From Nguyenibacter vanlangensis (GTDB lineage: Bacteria; Pseudomonadota; Alphaproteobacteria; Acetobacterales; Acetobacteraceae), in assembly GCF_038719015.1 (NCBI RefSeq), contig NZ_CP152276.1:3923501-3987500 (forward strand): DNA of 64,000 nucleotides, read 5' to 3'. Below, one piece after another: positions 1 to 8,544 of this stretch (position 1 is its first letter; each line of letters begins with the position of its first letter). A program made the translations under genes and the position numbers. The notes beneath the pieces are model-generated. The model was not told the origin of the DNA. It made no database searches and worked only from the letters and a program-made list of their open reading frames with translations.

Positions 1-642
1 GCGCTGGACCCGCCGAGAGCGTATTATCAGCAATATCTCAGCGGGCGGCGGGCGAATGATGACATGTGGCACCCGCCTCAGGGTTTACGCAGATTTCTTC
101 GCGCATTTTTCTACGTCAAGAGCGCTGACTGGCCAGGAAACAAGCCCTATCGGTTGAAGGGAGGAACCGCCGCAGACCTTGCACAGATGCCTACTTATTA
201 CGTGATGGATCTCGGCAAGACGATGCCTGAGACGGTGGCTCCATTCGAACCGTCCGCCGCCGAGGTCCAGGCCTGCAAATGGCTCACTGAGCCGGAACTT
301 GGGGTGTACACGGAGGAGTATGGCCGCACCGGGTTTCAGGGCGCCCTGCAGGCTTATCGCGTCTTTTCCGACCCTGACCTAAACGCTGAGTTGCGCCTGT
401 TTTCGGGCAAGGCGATCGATGTCCCGTCGCTCTTCATCGGCGGGAAGAGCGATTGGGGCACCTATGCGGCGCCGGGCGCGCTCGATCTTATGAGGACGAG
501 GGCGGCGACGAGGATGGGTGGCATCGCGTTGATTGACGGTGCCGGTCACTGGATCCAACAGGAACAGCCGGCTCGGCTCGGCGCGCTCCTGCTCGCCTTC
601 ATCAACGAGGTTGGTGGGACGGATCAATGGTCAGTTCGCTGA
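1..642 (+). CDS. alpha/beta hydrolase, epoxide-hydrolase-like, 5' end outside window
   Basis: The reading frame is open from base 1 and ends at the TGA at 640-642, so only the C-terminal part of about 213 residues is seen. The stretch around WHPPQGLRRFLRAFFYVKS and the closing GAGHWIQQEQP (catalytic-His region, with a fitting spacing to LLLAFINE) are typical of the cap and last strand of epoxide-hydrolase-like alpha/beta hydrolases; the nucleophile elbow lies upstream of the window. The last residues (GGTDQWSVR) overlap an aldehyde dehydrogenase fragment in another frame, so the natural C-terminus was probably replaced at a recombination joint near 620. Substrate unknown. Confidence 0.75.
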   Translation, partial: ALDPPRAYYQQYLSGRRANDDMWHPPQGLRRFLRAFFYVKSADWPGNKPYRLKGGTAADLAQMPTYYVMDLGKTMPETVAPFEPSAAEVQACKWLTEPELGVYTEEYGRTGFQGALQAYRVFSDPDLNAELRLFSGKAIDVPSLFIGGKSDWGTYAAPGALDLMRTRAATRMGGIALIDGAGHWIQQEQPARLGALLLAFINEVGGTDQWSVR

Positions 643-790
643 AGCGTTCTTCGGGCTCCGCCCATCAAACGGACGCGGCACCATCGCCTGGGCCGGGGCG
701 ACCGAGACAAAGAAGGCGATCGACGCGGCGCAGTCAGCTTTCAAGGGCAGGTCGATGACGCTCGCCGGTGAGCGTGCGGCGGCGTTGCCG
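620..790 (+). pseudogene. aldehyde dehydrogenase N-terminal remnant
   Basis: In frame 2 the translation reads INGQFAEA, then ATETKKAIDAAQSAFKGR and GERAAAL, which follows the N-terminal pattern of NAD(P)-dependent aldehyde dehydrogenases (INGEF..., AxxAIDAAxxAF, ERAxxL). The part between INGQF and the AxxA helix is shortened, and the resemblance stops after about position 790, so neither the NAD-binding nor the catalytic Cys region is present. From 790 to about 930 I see nothing recognisable. It is debris joined to the end of the preceding hydrolase. Confidence 0.5.
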
Positions 791-978
791 GGCACCTCGC
801 GGAGCATGTCTCTGATCGGCGTGCCGAAGCTCGGCCTCGTTCGATTTGGGGGCGGCGACGTGCGAGCTTCTGGTCAGCTCGCCCCGGCCCAGGCCACCGC
901 GTCAGCCCCTGCGGGGATCCGCACGGGACTTGAGGGATCGGTCACCGCGCGCCATACGGCTTTGGCGACATCCTGCGG

Positions 979-1338
979 ATGCGTGATCGGTCCTGGTTCG
1001 CTGAATCCAGCCATGAAGCCCTTGACGAGCTACGCCGGATGCACGAAAGCCCGACCAAGACGTGGACCGTCGCACAATTGGCGAAGGAGGCTGCGCTTTC
1101 CCGTTCGGCCTTCTTCGAACGTTTCAATCGGGCCGTCGGCCTGGCACCGATGACCTACTTGCTGAACTGGCGCATGGCTCTGGCCAAAAACATGCTCCGG
1201 CGGAGCGAGGTTGGTATCGCCGAGATCGCGCAACGTGTCGGCTACGGCTCCGCGAGTGCTTTCAGCGTCGCCTTCACCCGCCATGTCGGACTGCCGCCGG
1301 CGCGCTATGCGCGGCAGCAATCCGTTCCTGCGCCCTGA
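979..1338 (+). pseudogene. AraC-family regulator, C-terminal DNA-binding domain only
   Basis: The translation gives the complete tandem helix-turn-helix region of an AraC/XylS regulator: WTVAQLAKEAALSRSAFFERF (first HTH), then GLAPMTYLLNWRMALA and AQRVGYGSASAFSVAF (second HTH), ending GLPPARYAR. The N-terminal cupin-type sensor domain of about 180 residues is missing and a TGA lies in frame at 931-933. The fragment may still make a short DNA-binding protein, but it is best read as a truncated gene left by rearrangement, next to the aldehyde dehydrogenase remnant. Confidence 0.7.
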
Positions 1339-1390
1339 CCGATGCGGGCGGCGCATCCGGCGACCGAGCGAAGCGGGGAATGGCTTGACT

Positions 1391-1439
1391 ATAAGAGCAT
1401 ATGCTCCTATATGCTCCGTATTGGAGCATATGCTCTTAT
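1391..1439. promoter_or_regulatory. operator: perfect 17-bp inverted repeat built from GAGCATATGCTC palindromes
   Basis: The arms 1391-1407 (ATAAGAGCATATGCTCC) and 1423-1439 are exact reverse complements, and each arm contains the 12-bp palindrome GAGCATATGCTC. The 15-bp spacer holds a further half-site, ATATGCTCC, at 1409-1417. It ends 19 bases before the ATG of the first gene of a five-gene operon that encodes its own MarR regulator (3549-3995), the obvious candidate ligand; this pairing is inference. Confidence 0.7.
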
Positions 1440-1458
1440 GTTCGCGCGGAGTAGAACC

Positions 1459-2340
1459 ATGAGCGAAGCTGACTTTCTCGTAAGCGGCGCGACGGGCCGG
1501 ACCGGCGGCGTCGCCATAGACGAACTGTTGAAGATGGGTAAGCGCGTCCGTGCCTATGTGCGCGCCGATGATGAGCGGGCGGCTGCCCTGAGGGCGCGCG
1601 GCGTCGATATCGCGGTCGGGGATTTCACCGACATCGACCGGATCCGGGCTGCGATGGAAGGCGTCAAATCGGCCTATTTTCTTTATCCGATTGCGCCCGG
1701 AATCATCGGAGCCGCCGCCTATTTCGCGCAAGCCGCGAAGGAAGCGGGCGTCGCCTCGATCGTCAACATGTCGCAAATTTCGGCGCGCCGGGAGTCGGCG
1801 AGCCATGCCGCGCAGGACCATTGGGTGTCCGAACGGGTGTTCGACTGGTCTGGCGTGGCGACAACCCACATTCGCCCGACCTTCTTTGCCGACTGGCTGG
1901 TGTACCCGCATTTCGCCAAGGAAATCTGGGCGAAGAAAAAGATCGAATTCCCCTTCGAGAATGGCCGCCACGCCCCGATCAGCACTGACGACCAGGGACG
2001 AGTGATCGCCCACCTCCTGGCCAGGCCGGCGGGCCATGAAGGCAAGATCTATACCCTCCATGGTCCGGTCGAGATGAACCATACCGAAATCGCCGCCGCC
2101 ATGAGCGAGGTGCTCGACGCCAAGATCGAGTACGCGCCGACTTCGATCGAGGCGTTCAAGGACAAGATGGAAAATCTCTACGGATTTCCGCCGTTCCTCG
2201 TGCAGCACCTTGTCGAGGTCGCGCAAAATTATCGCGACGGGATCTTCTCGGGCGTCAACGATGCCGTCGAGACGATTACCGGGACGCCGCCGCTCTCGGT
2301 CCAGCAGTTCATCGCGCGGAATCGCGCCGCATTCGCCTGA
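1459..2340 (+). CDS. NmrA-like NAD(P)-binding oxidoreductase
   Basis: A 293-residue atypical short-chain dehydrogenase. The N-terminus carries the nucleotide-binding loop GATGRTGG at residues 10-17, typical of NmrA/NAD(P)H-binding Rossmann proteins (redox sensors or quinone and isoflavone reductase-like enzymes). An SDR-type YxxxK pair is not obvious. ATG 1459 is chosen over upstream starts because GGAG sits at 1448-1451 and the operator repeat ends just before it. First gene of the co-directional set NmrA, NTF2-like, SDR, MarR, alpha/beta hydrolase. Confidence 0.85.
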   Translation: MSEADFLVSGATGRTGGVAIDELLKMGKRVRAYVRADDERAAALRARGVDIAVGDFTDIDRIRAAMEGVKSAYFLYPIAPGIIGAAAYFAQAAKEAGVASIVNMSQISARRESASHAAQDHWVSERVFDWSGVATTHIRPTFFADWLVYPHFAKEIWAKKKIEFPFENGRHAPISTDDQGRVIAHLLARPAGHEGKIYTLHGPVEMNHTEIAAAMSEVLDAKIEYAPTSIEAFKDKMENLYGFPPFLVQHLVEVAQNYRDGIFSGVNDAVETITGTPPLSVQQFIARNRAAFA

Positions 2341-2370
2341 GCGCGATCCCGGACAGGTCGAGGTTTCAAA

Positions 2371-2745
2371 ATGTCATACACCCAAGATGAGCGTCATCCG
2401 TTTCTGGATGATCTGACGCCTGACGCCGAACTCGTCAGCTCGGTGTTGCGCGGCTCGGTGATCGGGCGGGAAGATGTCCGGCTCGCGGTCAACGCCGTCG
2501 GAACCTTCTACGCCTCGCAGACACCGACGTTCGTTCAGACCGCCGGCTCGCGGCTTTTCATCGAATATGACGCCGTCCTGACGAGCGGCGAAAGCCTGAG
2601 CGCGAGCGTCGTCGTCGACCACAACGCCGATGGCTCTGTGCCGCGCGTGAGCGTGCGGATGAGCCCGCTGGGCGCTGTGCTGTCTCTGGCCTCTCATCTG
2701 CGGGATGCGCTCTCGAAGCAGTTGCCGGAAGGCATGTTCCTTTGA
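2371..2745 (+). CDS. NTF2-like (SnoaL-type) small protein
   Basis: A 124-residue protein with the alpha+beta cone pattern of nuclear-transport-factor-2-like proteins: an N-terminal helix (DAELVSSVLRGSVIGREDV), then amphipathic strands (SRLFIEYDAVL, ESLSASVVVDHN, PRVSVRMSPLG). Such proteins are isomerases, hydrolases or binding proteins, and no catalytic residue can be named. It starts 30 bases after the NmrA-like gene and is probably co-transcribed with it. Confidence 0.65.
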   Translation: MSYTQDERHPFLDDLTPDAELVSSVLRGSVIGREDVRLAVNAVGTFYASQTPTFVQTAGSRLFIEYDAVLTSGESLSASVVVDHNADGSVPRVSVRMSPLGAVLSLASHLRDALSKQLPEGMFL

Positions 2746-2811
2746 ATTGACACCCGCCGGCCCGGCGCGAATTGGTTCCCGCCGGCTGCGATTCTCAAAA
2801 TGGAGTTTGTC

Positions 2812-3528
2812 ATGGACGTCACCAACGCCACCGTCTTCATCACTGGCGCAAATCGTGGTTTGGGTCTGGCCTTTGCACGTGAGGCGCGTCGTCGCGGGGC
2901 GGCAAGGGTTTATGCGGGCATGCGCAAGACGAGCGGTTTCGACGAGCCTGGCCTCATTCCGGTCAGGATCGATGTCACCGACAAGGCGTCGATCGCCGCG
3001 GCTGCGGAACTGGCGGCGGATACCACGCTGCTGGTCAACAACGCCGGCATCGCCGCCCTGATCGACGGGCCGCTGGCCGCCGATGTCGAAGCGCAGTCCG
3101 CCCGCATGTTCGAGACCAACTATTATGGCGTGGTGCGCGTCACGCAGGCCTTTGAGCCGATATTGTCGAACAAACCGCAGGCCGCCATCATCAACGTGCT
3201 TTCCGACATTGTCTGGCTTCCGCGGCCCATTCTGGCACCCTATGCGGCGTCGAAGGCGGCAGCCTGGAACTATACGAACCAGCTTCGCTTTTACCTGCAT
3301 GAGCGCCGCATCCAGGTTCTCGGGCTGCATGTCGGGTTCGTGGACACCGACCTGACCAACGGGATCGACGTGCCAAAGGCCAGCCCGGATGACGTCGTGC
3401 GCCAGACCTATGACGCTCTCGCCGCCGGCAAGAACGAGATCATGGCCGACAAGGGGACCATGTTGCTGAAGAGCACCCTTGCGGCGGAGGCGCCCGGCTA
3501 TATCACCCCGCCGGCCGGGCTTTCGTAG
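2812..3528 (+). CDS. short-chain dehydrogenase/reductase (SDR)
   Basis: A 238-residue classical SDR. The cofactor motif TGANRGLG is at residues 11-18, NNAG near residue 81, and the catalytic YAASK in the expected place at about two thirds of the chain. Start: an in-frame ATG at 2800 also exists, but the GGAG at 2803-2806 makes ATG 2812 the better choice. It lies 66 bases after the NTF2-like gene and 20 bases before the MarR gene. Substrate unknown; carbonyl reduction is the usual role. Confidence 0.88.
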   Translation: MDVTNATVFITGANRGLGLAFAREARRRGAARVYAGMRKTSGFDEPGLIPVRIDVTDKASIAAAAELAADTTLLVNNAGIAALIDGPLAADVEAQSARMFETNYYGVVRVTQAFEPILSNKPQAAIINVLSDIVWLPRPILAPYAASKAAAWNYTNQLRFYLHERRIQVLGLHVGFVDTDLTNGIDVPKASPDDVVRQTYDALAAGKNEIMADKGTMLLKSTLAAEAPGYITPPAGLS

Positions 3529-3548
3529 AAAATTGAAAGGGCAAAGCG

Positions 3549-3995
3549 ATGCTGCCGGTCAGCCAGCCTCTCGGAATCGATCAATGCAATTGCTTCGCCA
3601 TCAGGAAGGCGAACCGGCAGGTCTCCCGCTTCTACGATGCCCACCTTGAGCCGACGGGCCTGCGCATCACGCAATTCCTCACCTTGGCGGCCCTGAACGA
3701 GGTAGGGAGCGCGGCGGTTAACGCTCTTGCCGAACGGTTGGACATCGAACGGACGGCGATGGGCAAAATGGTCGGGTTTCTGGAACGGGACGGCTTGGTC
3801 TGTATCAGGCCCTCTGCCACGGACGGCCGAAGCCGCCTGGTCGAACTCACCGAGGCGGGCCGCCGCCTTCACGACGAAGCGGCGCCCCTTTGGCAGGAAG
3901 CTCAACGACAATTCGTGCAACTGAACGGCACGAAACAGGTTGCCACGTTGCAGGGGGCCTTGAAGAGCATTGTGACGGGCGATGATGGCCCGTGA
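3549..3995 (+). CDS. MarR-family transcriptional regulator
   Basis: A 148-residue winged-helix protein. It has the MarR layout: dimerisation helix ([18 protein letters not shown]), then [12 protein letters not shown], recognition region [25 protein letters not shown] and wing [14 protein letters not shown]. It sits inside the operon it probably controls through the 1391-1439 inverted repeat. MarR proteins of this kind usually repress and are released by phenolic or oxidant ligands; Cys residues lie near the N-terminus (CNCF), so redox sensing is possible but unproven. Confidence 0.88.
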   Translation: MLPVSQPLGIDQCNCFAIRKANRQVSRFYDAHLEPTGLRITQFLTLAALNEVGSAAVNALAERLDIERTAMGKMVGFLERDGLVCIRPSATDGRSRLVELTEAGRRLHDEAAPLWQEAQRQFVQLNGTKQVATLQGALKSIVTGDDGP

Positions 3996-4062
3996 AACGA
4001 GGTGCTTGCCTTTAGCCGGTCGCACCCCGCATAACATTCATCACCCGCAAGGAGAGCCGACC

Positions 4063-4899
4063 ATGACATTCGTGACGACCAAGGATGGCGTGAACATCTT
4101 CTACAAAGATTGGGGACCGAAGGACGCCCAGCCGATCATGTTCCACCACGGCTGGCCGCTCAGCGCCGACGATTGGGACGCGCAGATGCTGTTCTTCCTC
4201 GGCCAGGGCTACCGCGTCATCGCTCATGATCGCCGCGGCCACGGACGTTCGAGCCAGGTCGGCGACGGTCATGACATGGACCATTATGCGGCCGACGCCT
4301 CCGCGGTCGCCGAGTCCCTGGACTTGAAGAATGCCATCCATGTCGGTCATTCGACCGGAGGCGGCGAGGTCGCGCGCTATGTCGCCCGGTATGGTCAACC
4401 GCAAGGCCGGGTAGCCAAGGCGGTCCTGGTCAGCGCGGTTCCGCCGTTGATGGTCAAGACGGACCACAATCCCGGCGGCACGCCGATCGACGTCTTCGAC
4501 GGCTTCCGCGCGGCCTTGGCCGCCAACCGGGCGCAGTTCTTCCTCGATGTGGCTTCGGGGCCGTTCTACGGCTTCAACCGTCCGGGCGCGAAAATCTCGC
4601 AGGGCGTCATTCGGAACTGGTGGCGCCAGGGAATGATGGGGAGCGCCAAGGCCCACTACGACGGTATCAAGGCGTTCTCGGAGACCGACCAGACCGAGGA
4701 TTTGAAAGCGATCACAGTGCCGACGTTCTGCATCCAGGGCGATGACGATCAGGTCGTGCCCTACAGGAACGCGGTCGAGTTGCAGGTCAAGCTGATAAAG
4801 TCCAGCACCCTCAAGGTCTATGCGGGGCTTTCGCATGGCCTGCTGACCGTGAATGCCGACCGCGTCAATCCCGACCTGCTCGCATTCATCCGTGGCTGA
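4063..4899 (+). CDS. alpha/beta hydrolase of the non-haem chloroperoxidase/esterase family
   Basis: A 278-residue hydrolase. The oxyanion motif [12 protein letters not shown], the nucleophile elbow GHSTGGGE, the acid region GDDDQVVP and the late SHGLL (catalytic His) are all present in order, matching cofactor-free haloperoxidase/esterase proteins. ATG 4063 is preceded by AAGGAGAG at 4049, which excludes the in-frame upstream ATG at 3982 that would overlap the MarR gene. Last gene of the operon that starts at 1459. Confidence 0.88.
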   Translation: MTFVTTKDGVNIFYKDWGPKDAQPIMFHHGWPLSADDWDAQMLFFLGQGYRVIAHDRRGHGRSSQVGDGHDMDHYAADASAVAESLDLKNAIHVGHSTGGGEVARYVARYGQPQGRVAKAVLVSAVPPLMVKTDHNPGGTPIDVFDGFRAALAANRAQFFLDVASGPFYGFNRPGAKISQGVIRNWWRQGMMGSAKAHYDGIKAFSETDQTEDLKAITVPTFCIQGDDDQVVPYRNAVELQVKLIKSSTLKVYAGLSHGLLTVNADRVNPDLLAFIRG

Positions 4900-4937
4900 G
4901 CTTTGATCCTGGACCGTTGAAGGTCCATCAAGTCGGC

Positions 4938-4960
4938 GCGAGGGGCACAGTGCCCCTCGC
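4938..4960. terminator. strong hairpin after the 1459-4899 operon
   Basis: GCGAGGGGCAC at 4938-4948 pairs exactly with 4950-4960 around a single base. There is no clear T-run (GTGCAAGTTT follows). It lies between convergent genes and could end transcription from both sides. Confidence 0.5.
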
Positions 4961-5095
4961 GTGCAAGTTTAGCCGCGGGGCGGACTTTCCGATCCGGCGG
5001 AATTTCCCGCCGTAACCGCTCATCTTTTGCCGCAAAATTGTGTTGGCAAACCGCTGCACAAGGTGAAATCATTACTCCTTAACACAGACCACCTA

Positions 5096-5949
5096 TCATG
5101 ATGGTGAGGCGACTCTGTCTTTCACCGCGTCACGCCGCCGTTGCTTCCGAAGAGCGATCGTCGCCGCCAGGCGCAAGATGGCAAACCAGCTTGCCGGCCG
5201 CAGCTTGTCCAGTCCCGCCAAAATTCTCGACGCCCGGACGAGTTGGTCCGCCGGGTAATCCTCCGGCAGCTTCGAGAGAATTTCCGTTGCTTTATCGCGG
5301 TTGCGCTTGGCCATTTCCCGATCGGCGCGCGCGAGCAACATGCGCAGTTCTGTCCTTGTCGCATCGGTGCAGTAGGCTGGCTGTCCTGGCTGTTGGCGCC
5401 ACGATTCTGCGAGGGAGCCGGCGTCGAACGCGTCGAACCCAAATGCCTCCACAAGAGCCATGATGGCTCTGCGGCTCGCCAAATCATCGCCAGCGACCGG
5501 TAGTGCGATGCGGCGCCGTCTCCTGCGGGCCTACATTGATCGGCCAGCCGGGATGCCATGATGCTGTTGAACGCTTTGACCACCGGTACGCCGAGCTTTC
5601 GGGAGATCCATTGAGACTCCGGAAGGCCCTGGTCGATTTCCGGGATCGCCCCATCACGTCGCGGGTAATAATTGCCGGCATCGACAATGATCGCGTCGCC
5701 AGGAAGCGAGCTGACGACCGATTTTGGCAGATCGGGAACACGACCGAACGGGATGGCAAGAACAAGGACCGCGGCACCCGCGGATATGTCCGTAATGTCG
5801 ATGGGCTCGGCGCCTGTGCTTTTGGCGACATCCCGAAGGCTCGCCGGACCTCTCGAATTTGCAATCCGGACAACGTATCCGAGCGCGACAAGCCGCTTGG
5901 CCAGGCCTTGTCCAACAGGGCCAGCGCCAATAACGCCAATTTGCTGCAT
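5096..5949 (-). pseudogene. NADPH-dependent F420 reductase-like oxidoreductase, frameshifted
   Basis: The frame starting at 5949 begins MQQIGVIGAGPVGQGLAKRL, a Rossmann start, followed by NSRGP and the conserved DAGNYYPRRDG and VVKAFNSI of F420-dependent NADP oxidoreductase-like proteins. Around 5505-5515 the expected continuation RIALPVAGDD jumps to another frame, which then runs on to 5096 (LVEAFGFDAFDAGSLAESWRQQPGQP). One small indel therefore splits an otherwise intact gene of about 280 residues. It is divergent from the HxlR gene, the usual arrangement for regulator and target. A sequencing error is possible. Confidence 0.75.
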
Positions 5950-5964
5950 TTGGGTTCCCTTTCA

Positions 5965-5980
5965 TAACTCTTGATAGTTA
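5965..5980. promoter_or_regulatory. candidate HxlR operator
   Basis: TAACT at 5965-5969 and AGTTA at 5976-5980 form a perfect 5-bp inverted repeat with a 6-bp spacer. It lies 16 bases upstream of the divergent oxidoreductase start and about 70 bases upstream of the HxlR gene. Short half-sites of this kind suit dimeric HxlR winged-helix regulators, but the site is short enough to be chance. Confidence 0.35.
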
Positions 5981-6050
5981 CGAAGGTATACTGCTATGGG
6001 GTTTCCACAAGACGGCACGTTTTTGTGCTTCGGTTACAAGGAGAGAACCG

Positions 6051-6455
6051 ATGCCACCGACGGCAAATGGACAGTCGCAGGCAGATGTGGAGCCGGTCGC
6101 TTCGTGCGCACCGCATGATGTGCTCACTCACCTTGGCGATAAATGGACGATTCTTGTGTTATCGATGCTCGCTCAAGCTCCGGACAATCGCGCAAGGTTT
6201 TCGGAGATAAAACATGGGGTGCGGGGAATTTCTCAGAGAATGCTGACTTTAACTCTGAGGATGCTGGAACGAAACGGAATCGTATCAAGACATTATTTTC
6301 CAGAAGTGCCGCCCCGCGTTGAGTATCAACTGACTTCCATGGGGAAGAGCATGCTGCATCCGATCGAAGTCTTTACGAGTTGGATCAAGGAGAACTGGCC
6401 GGCCATGGAGCAAGCGAGAGGTGCTTACGATGCTGCCGCGAGTGTCTCGAGTTGA
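6051..6455 (+). CDS. HxlR-family transcriptional regulator
   Basis: A 134-residue protein with the HxlR signature LGDKWTILVLSMLAQ, then RFSEIKHGVRGISQRMLTLTLRMLERNGIVSR (recognition helix and wing) and RVEYQLTSMGKSML. These single-domain winged-helix proteins usually control a neighbouring divergent oxidoreductase in response to electrophiles or oxidants. Here the target would be the frameshifted gene at 5096-5949. Two Cys residues lie before the HTH (ASCAPH and upstream numbering near residue 20), so a redox switch is possible. Confidence 0.88.
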   Translation: MPPTANGQSQADVEPVASCAPHDVLTHLGDKWTILVLSMLAQAPDNRARFSEIKHGVRGISQRMLTLTLRMLERNGIVSRHYFPEVPPRVEYQLTSMGKSMLHPIEVFTSWIKENWPAMEQARGAYDAAASVSS

Positions 6456-6814
6456 GCCGATGCAGTTCAATGGTTTCTACCCGTTTTCAAATCACTTTTT
6501 GGAATTATTCGCCTTAGCCGGAACCACGAATTGTTCGATTCTGTCAGCAATTTTTTATTTATAGGCGAGCTCCCTTATTGTGCCCGAAGCCCTGGTTAAC
6601 GCCACCATCATCTCGGCTGACGCCGGAGACATACGCGACGGACGCCGCCTGATTGAACGGGTGCCCGGCCTCGGCCGCGGGCCGCTCGCCGAAGGCTCCG
6701 GTGTTCGGATGCGACGATCGCCCAGCGAAGCTCCCGGAACTCATCCGTGCGGCAGGAACGGCCGCATCCTGCTTGTGCCGCAAGGCACGCAGATCTCCGC
6801 GCGACATCCACCTA
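6456..6814. other. intergenic stretch with a short C-terminal coding remnant
   Basis: 6470-6565 is AT-rich and shows no gene. On the minus strand, 6563-6620 reads VSRDDGGVNQGFGHNKGARL and then stop; a related peptide ending in stop is readable on the plus strand at 13437-13499, so both may be ends of the same decayed gene family. I do not recognise the family. No other gene is visible. Confidence 0.3.
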
Positions 6815-8233
6815 TCATTCTCGTGTTTCGACGTCGCTTAGCCGGCGTGGCAACTGGATTGCGCCAAGAAAGGTGAATGCGTGGAGGCCGCAGAGAATCA
6901 GAAACGTCCAGGCATATGCGCTCGAAACGGCGTGATCGGCGGCGTGCGGTCGCAGCTTCCAGGCCAGGAAGGTTGCGCAAACGGTCGTCATTGTAGGGCC
7001 GCCGAGACGTTGAACGATGTTCAGCGAGGTCGTCGCCATCGGTATTTTCTGTCGGCTGACCGAAGCATAGGCTGCCGTCAGCGATGGCAGGCCCACCCCG
7101 CTCATACCCATTCCCCTCAAAAGCAGAGCGGGTATGAGCACCAGCAGATTCAGCCCTCGGGTGGCGAGGTAAAGCATGGGCAATGTGGCGACGAGTGTCA
7201 GGAGAGCGCCCCCTGCGGACACGCGCCGAATGCCGAACCTATCCGTCAGCGCGCCCATGAAGGGATTGGCGAGCATCATGCCGATGCCCAGCGGCGCCAG
7301 CATCCAACCCATTTCGCCCGGCGTTCGGCCACATGCCTGGATGAGGAACGCCGGGATGAGCATCTGGCCGGCGAACATGCCGCCGTTTGAGAGGAATTGC
7401 GTGATGGCCGCCGTGGAGAAGACCTTGCCTTCGAACAGGCGCAGGTCGATCAGCGCATCGTCGCCCTTTCGTCGCGCCGTCCACAAGAAGCCGACCATCA
7501 TCGCGATTCCGCCTGCCAGAATGACGCGCCCCACCATGTCGTCGAGACGCTCGGAGCCGTACAGGAACAGAACCAAGCCGGGCGAGAGCAGCGTGAGACC
7601 GAACCAGTCCAACGTCCGTCGCGTCGTCTCATGCCGGTCGCTGGGCAGGAGCAGGATCACCAACACAAGGGCGACCGCCCCGACCGGCAGATTGACCAGA
7701 AACAGCCAGCGCCATGACGCATATTGCAGGATGGCGCCGGCGATGATGGGACCGAGGACCGGCGCCAGCAGGACCGGCAGCGCCATATAGCCCGCTACGC
7801 GGGCCATGTGCTTGCCTGCGGCCCGCGCGATCATCATCTGGGTCATGGGCGCCAGGAGGCCGCCGCTGATGCCTTGCAAGACCCGGAATCCGATCAGCGA
7901 GGGCGCCGACCAGGCAAGGCCGCATAGTGCCGAGAAGAGTGTGAATGCCGAGAAGCACCACAGATAAAGCGCCTTGGCACCGATGCGGTCGACCAGCCAT
8001 CCGTTCAACGGCAGAACCAGGGTGAGCGCCAACAAATAGCCGCTGGTGACCCACTGTATCGTCGACAGGCTGCTGTTCAGCTCCGTCGCAAGGCTCGACA
8101 GGGAGACGTTGACGATCGTCGCATCCAACTGTGCGAGCAAAGCCCCGAACAACGCGACGCCCGCAATTTTCCAGACCGAGGGATCGAGCCGATCGCCCGC
8201 TCTATCAGCCGTTTCAGAATCGTTCTGTTGCAT
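6815..8233 (-). CDS. MFS drug exporter, DHA2 (EmrB/QacA) type
   Basis: A 472-residue integral membrane protein with about 14 hydrophobic segments. The first helix has LDATIVNVSL, the acidic motif of DHA2 drug:H+ antiporters; WVTSGYLLALTLVLPLNGWLVDRIGAK carries motif A, and GFRVLQGISGGLLAPM carries motif B. The start overlaps the end of the upstream membrane-protein gene by 20 bases, so it is the last gene of the minus-strand operon MarR, isochorismatase-like hydrolase, membrane protein, exporter. Confidence 0.9.
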   Translation of the reverse strand: MQQNDSETADRAGDRLDPSVWKIAGVALFGALLAQLDATIVNVSLSSLATELNSSLSTIQWVTSGYLLALTLVLPLNGWLVDRIGAKALYLWCFSAFTLFSALCGLAWSAPSLIGFRVLQGISGGLLAPMTQMMIARAAGKHMARVAGYMALPVLLAPVLGPIIAGAILQYASWRWLFLVNLPVGAVALVLVILLLPSDRHETTRRTLDWFGLTLLSPGLVLFLYGSERLDDMVGRVILAGGIAMMVGFLWTARRKGDDALIDLRLFEGKVFSTAAITQFLSNGGMFAGQMLIPAFLIQACGRTPGEMGWMLAPLGIGMMLANPFMGALTDRFGIRRVSAGGALLTLVATLPMLYLATRGLNLLVLIPALLLRGMGMSGVGLPSLTAAYASVSRQKIPMATTSLNIVQRLGGPTMTTVCATFLAWKLRPHAADHAVSSAYAWTFLILCGLHAFTFLGAIQLPRRLSDVETRE

Positions 8234-8543
8234 GGCCGCCGTTGAACCGGCCGAAGTGCCGCGCCGAGAACAGGGAGATCAGGAATGCGCCGGCGCCCAG
8301 GGCGACCATGTCTGTCGTATTCCTCAACTGGAAATCCCCGACGCGGCAGACCAGCAGGTAGCCGACGACGATATTGAAGAAGCCCCAAAGCACATTGGTG
8401 GTCGAAGAGGACAGGCCTTGTCCTGGCGGCATTGCGAATGGGCTCTGGAATGGCCGTCCCATCATACCGCTCACGACATGCGGCACCGCATTCGCCAGGA
8501 AGAAGCCCCCGAAGAAATAAGCAAGAAGTGGGAGCCAGGACAT
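8214..8543 (-). CDS. small membrane protein of unknown function
   Basis: A 109-residue protein with three or four hydrophobic stretches (LLAYFFGGFFLANAVPHVV, VLWGFFNIVVGYLL, MVALGAGAFLISLF). The ATG at 8543 lies two bases after the stop of the hydrolase gene, which suggests translational coupling; its 3' end overlaps the exporter start. Family not recognised. Its position suggests a role alongside the exporter. Confidence 0.7.
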   Translation of the reverse strand: MSWLPLLAYFFGGFFLANAVPHVVSGMMGRPFQSPFAMPPGQGLSSSTTNVLWGFFNIVVGYLLVCRVGDFQLRNTTDMVALGAGAFLISLFSARHFGRFNGGHATERF

Positions 8544-8544
8544 G

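Noticed and set aside
1030..2226. Minus-strand open frame of 398 codons
   Set aside because: Covers the AraC fragment and the NmrA-like gene on the other strand and shows no domain.
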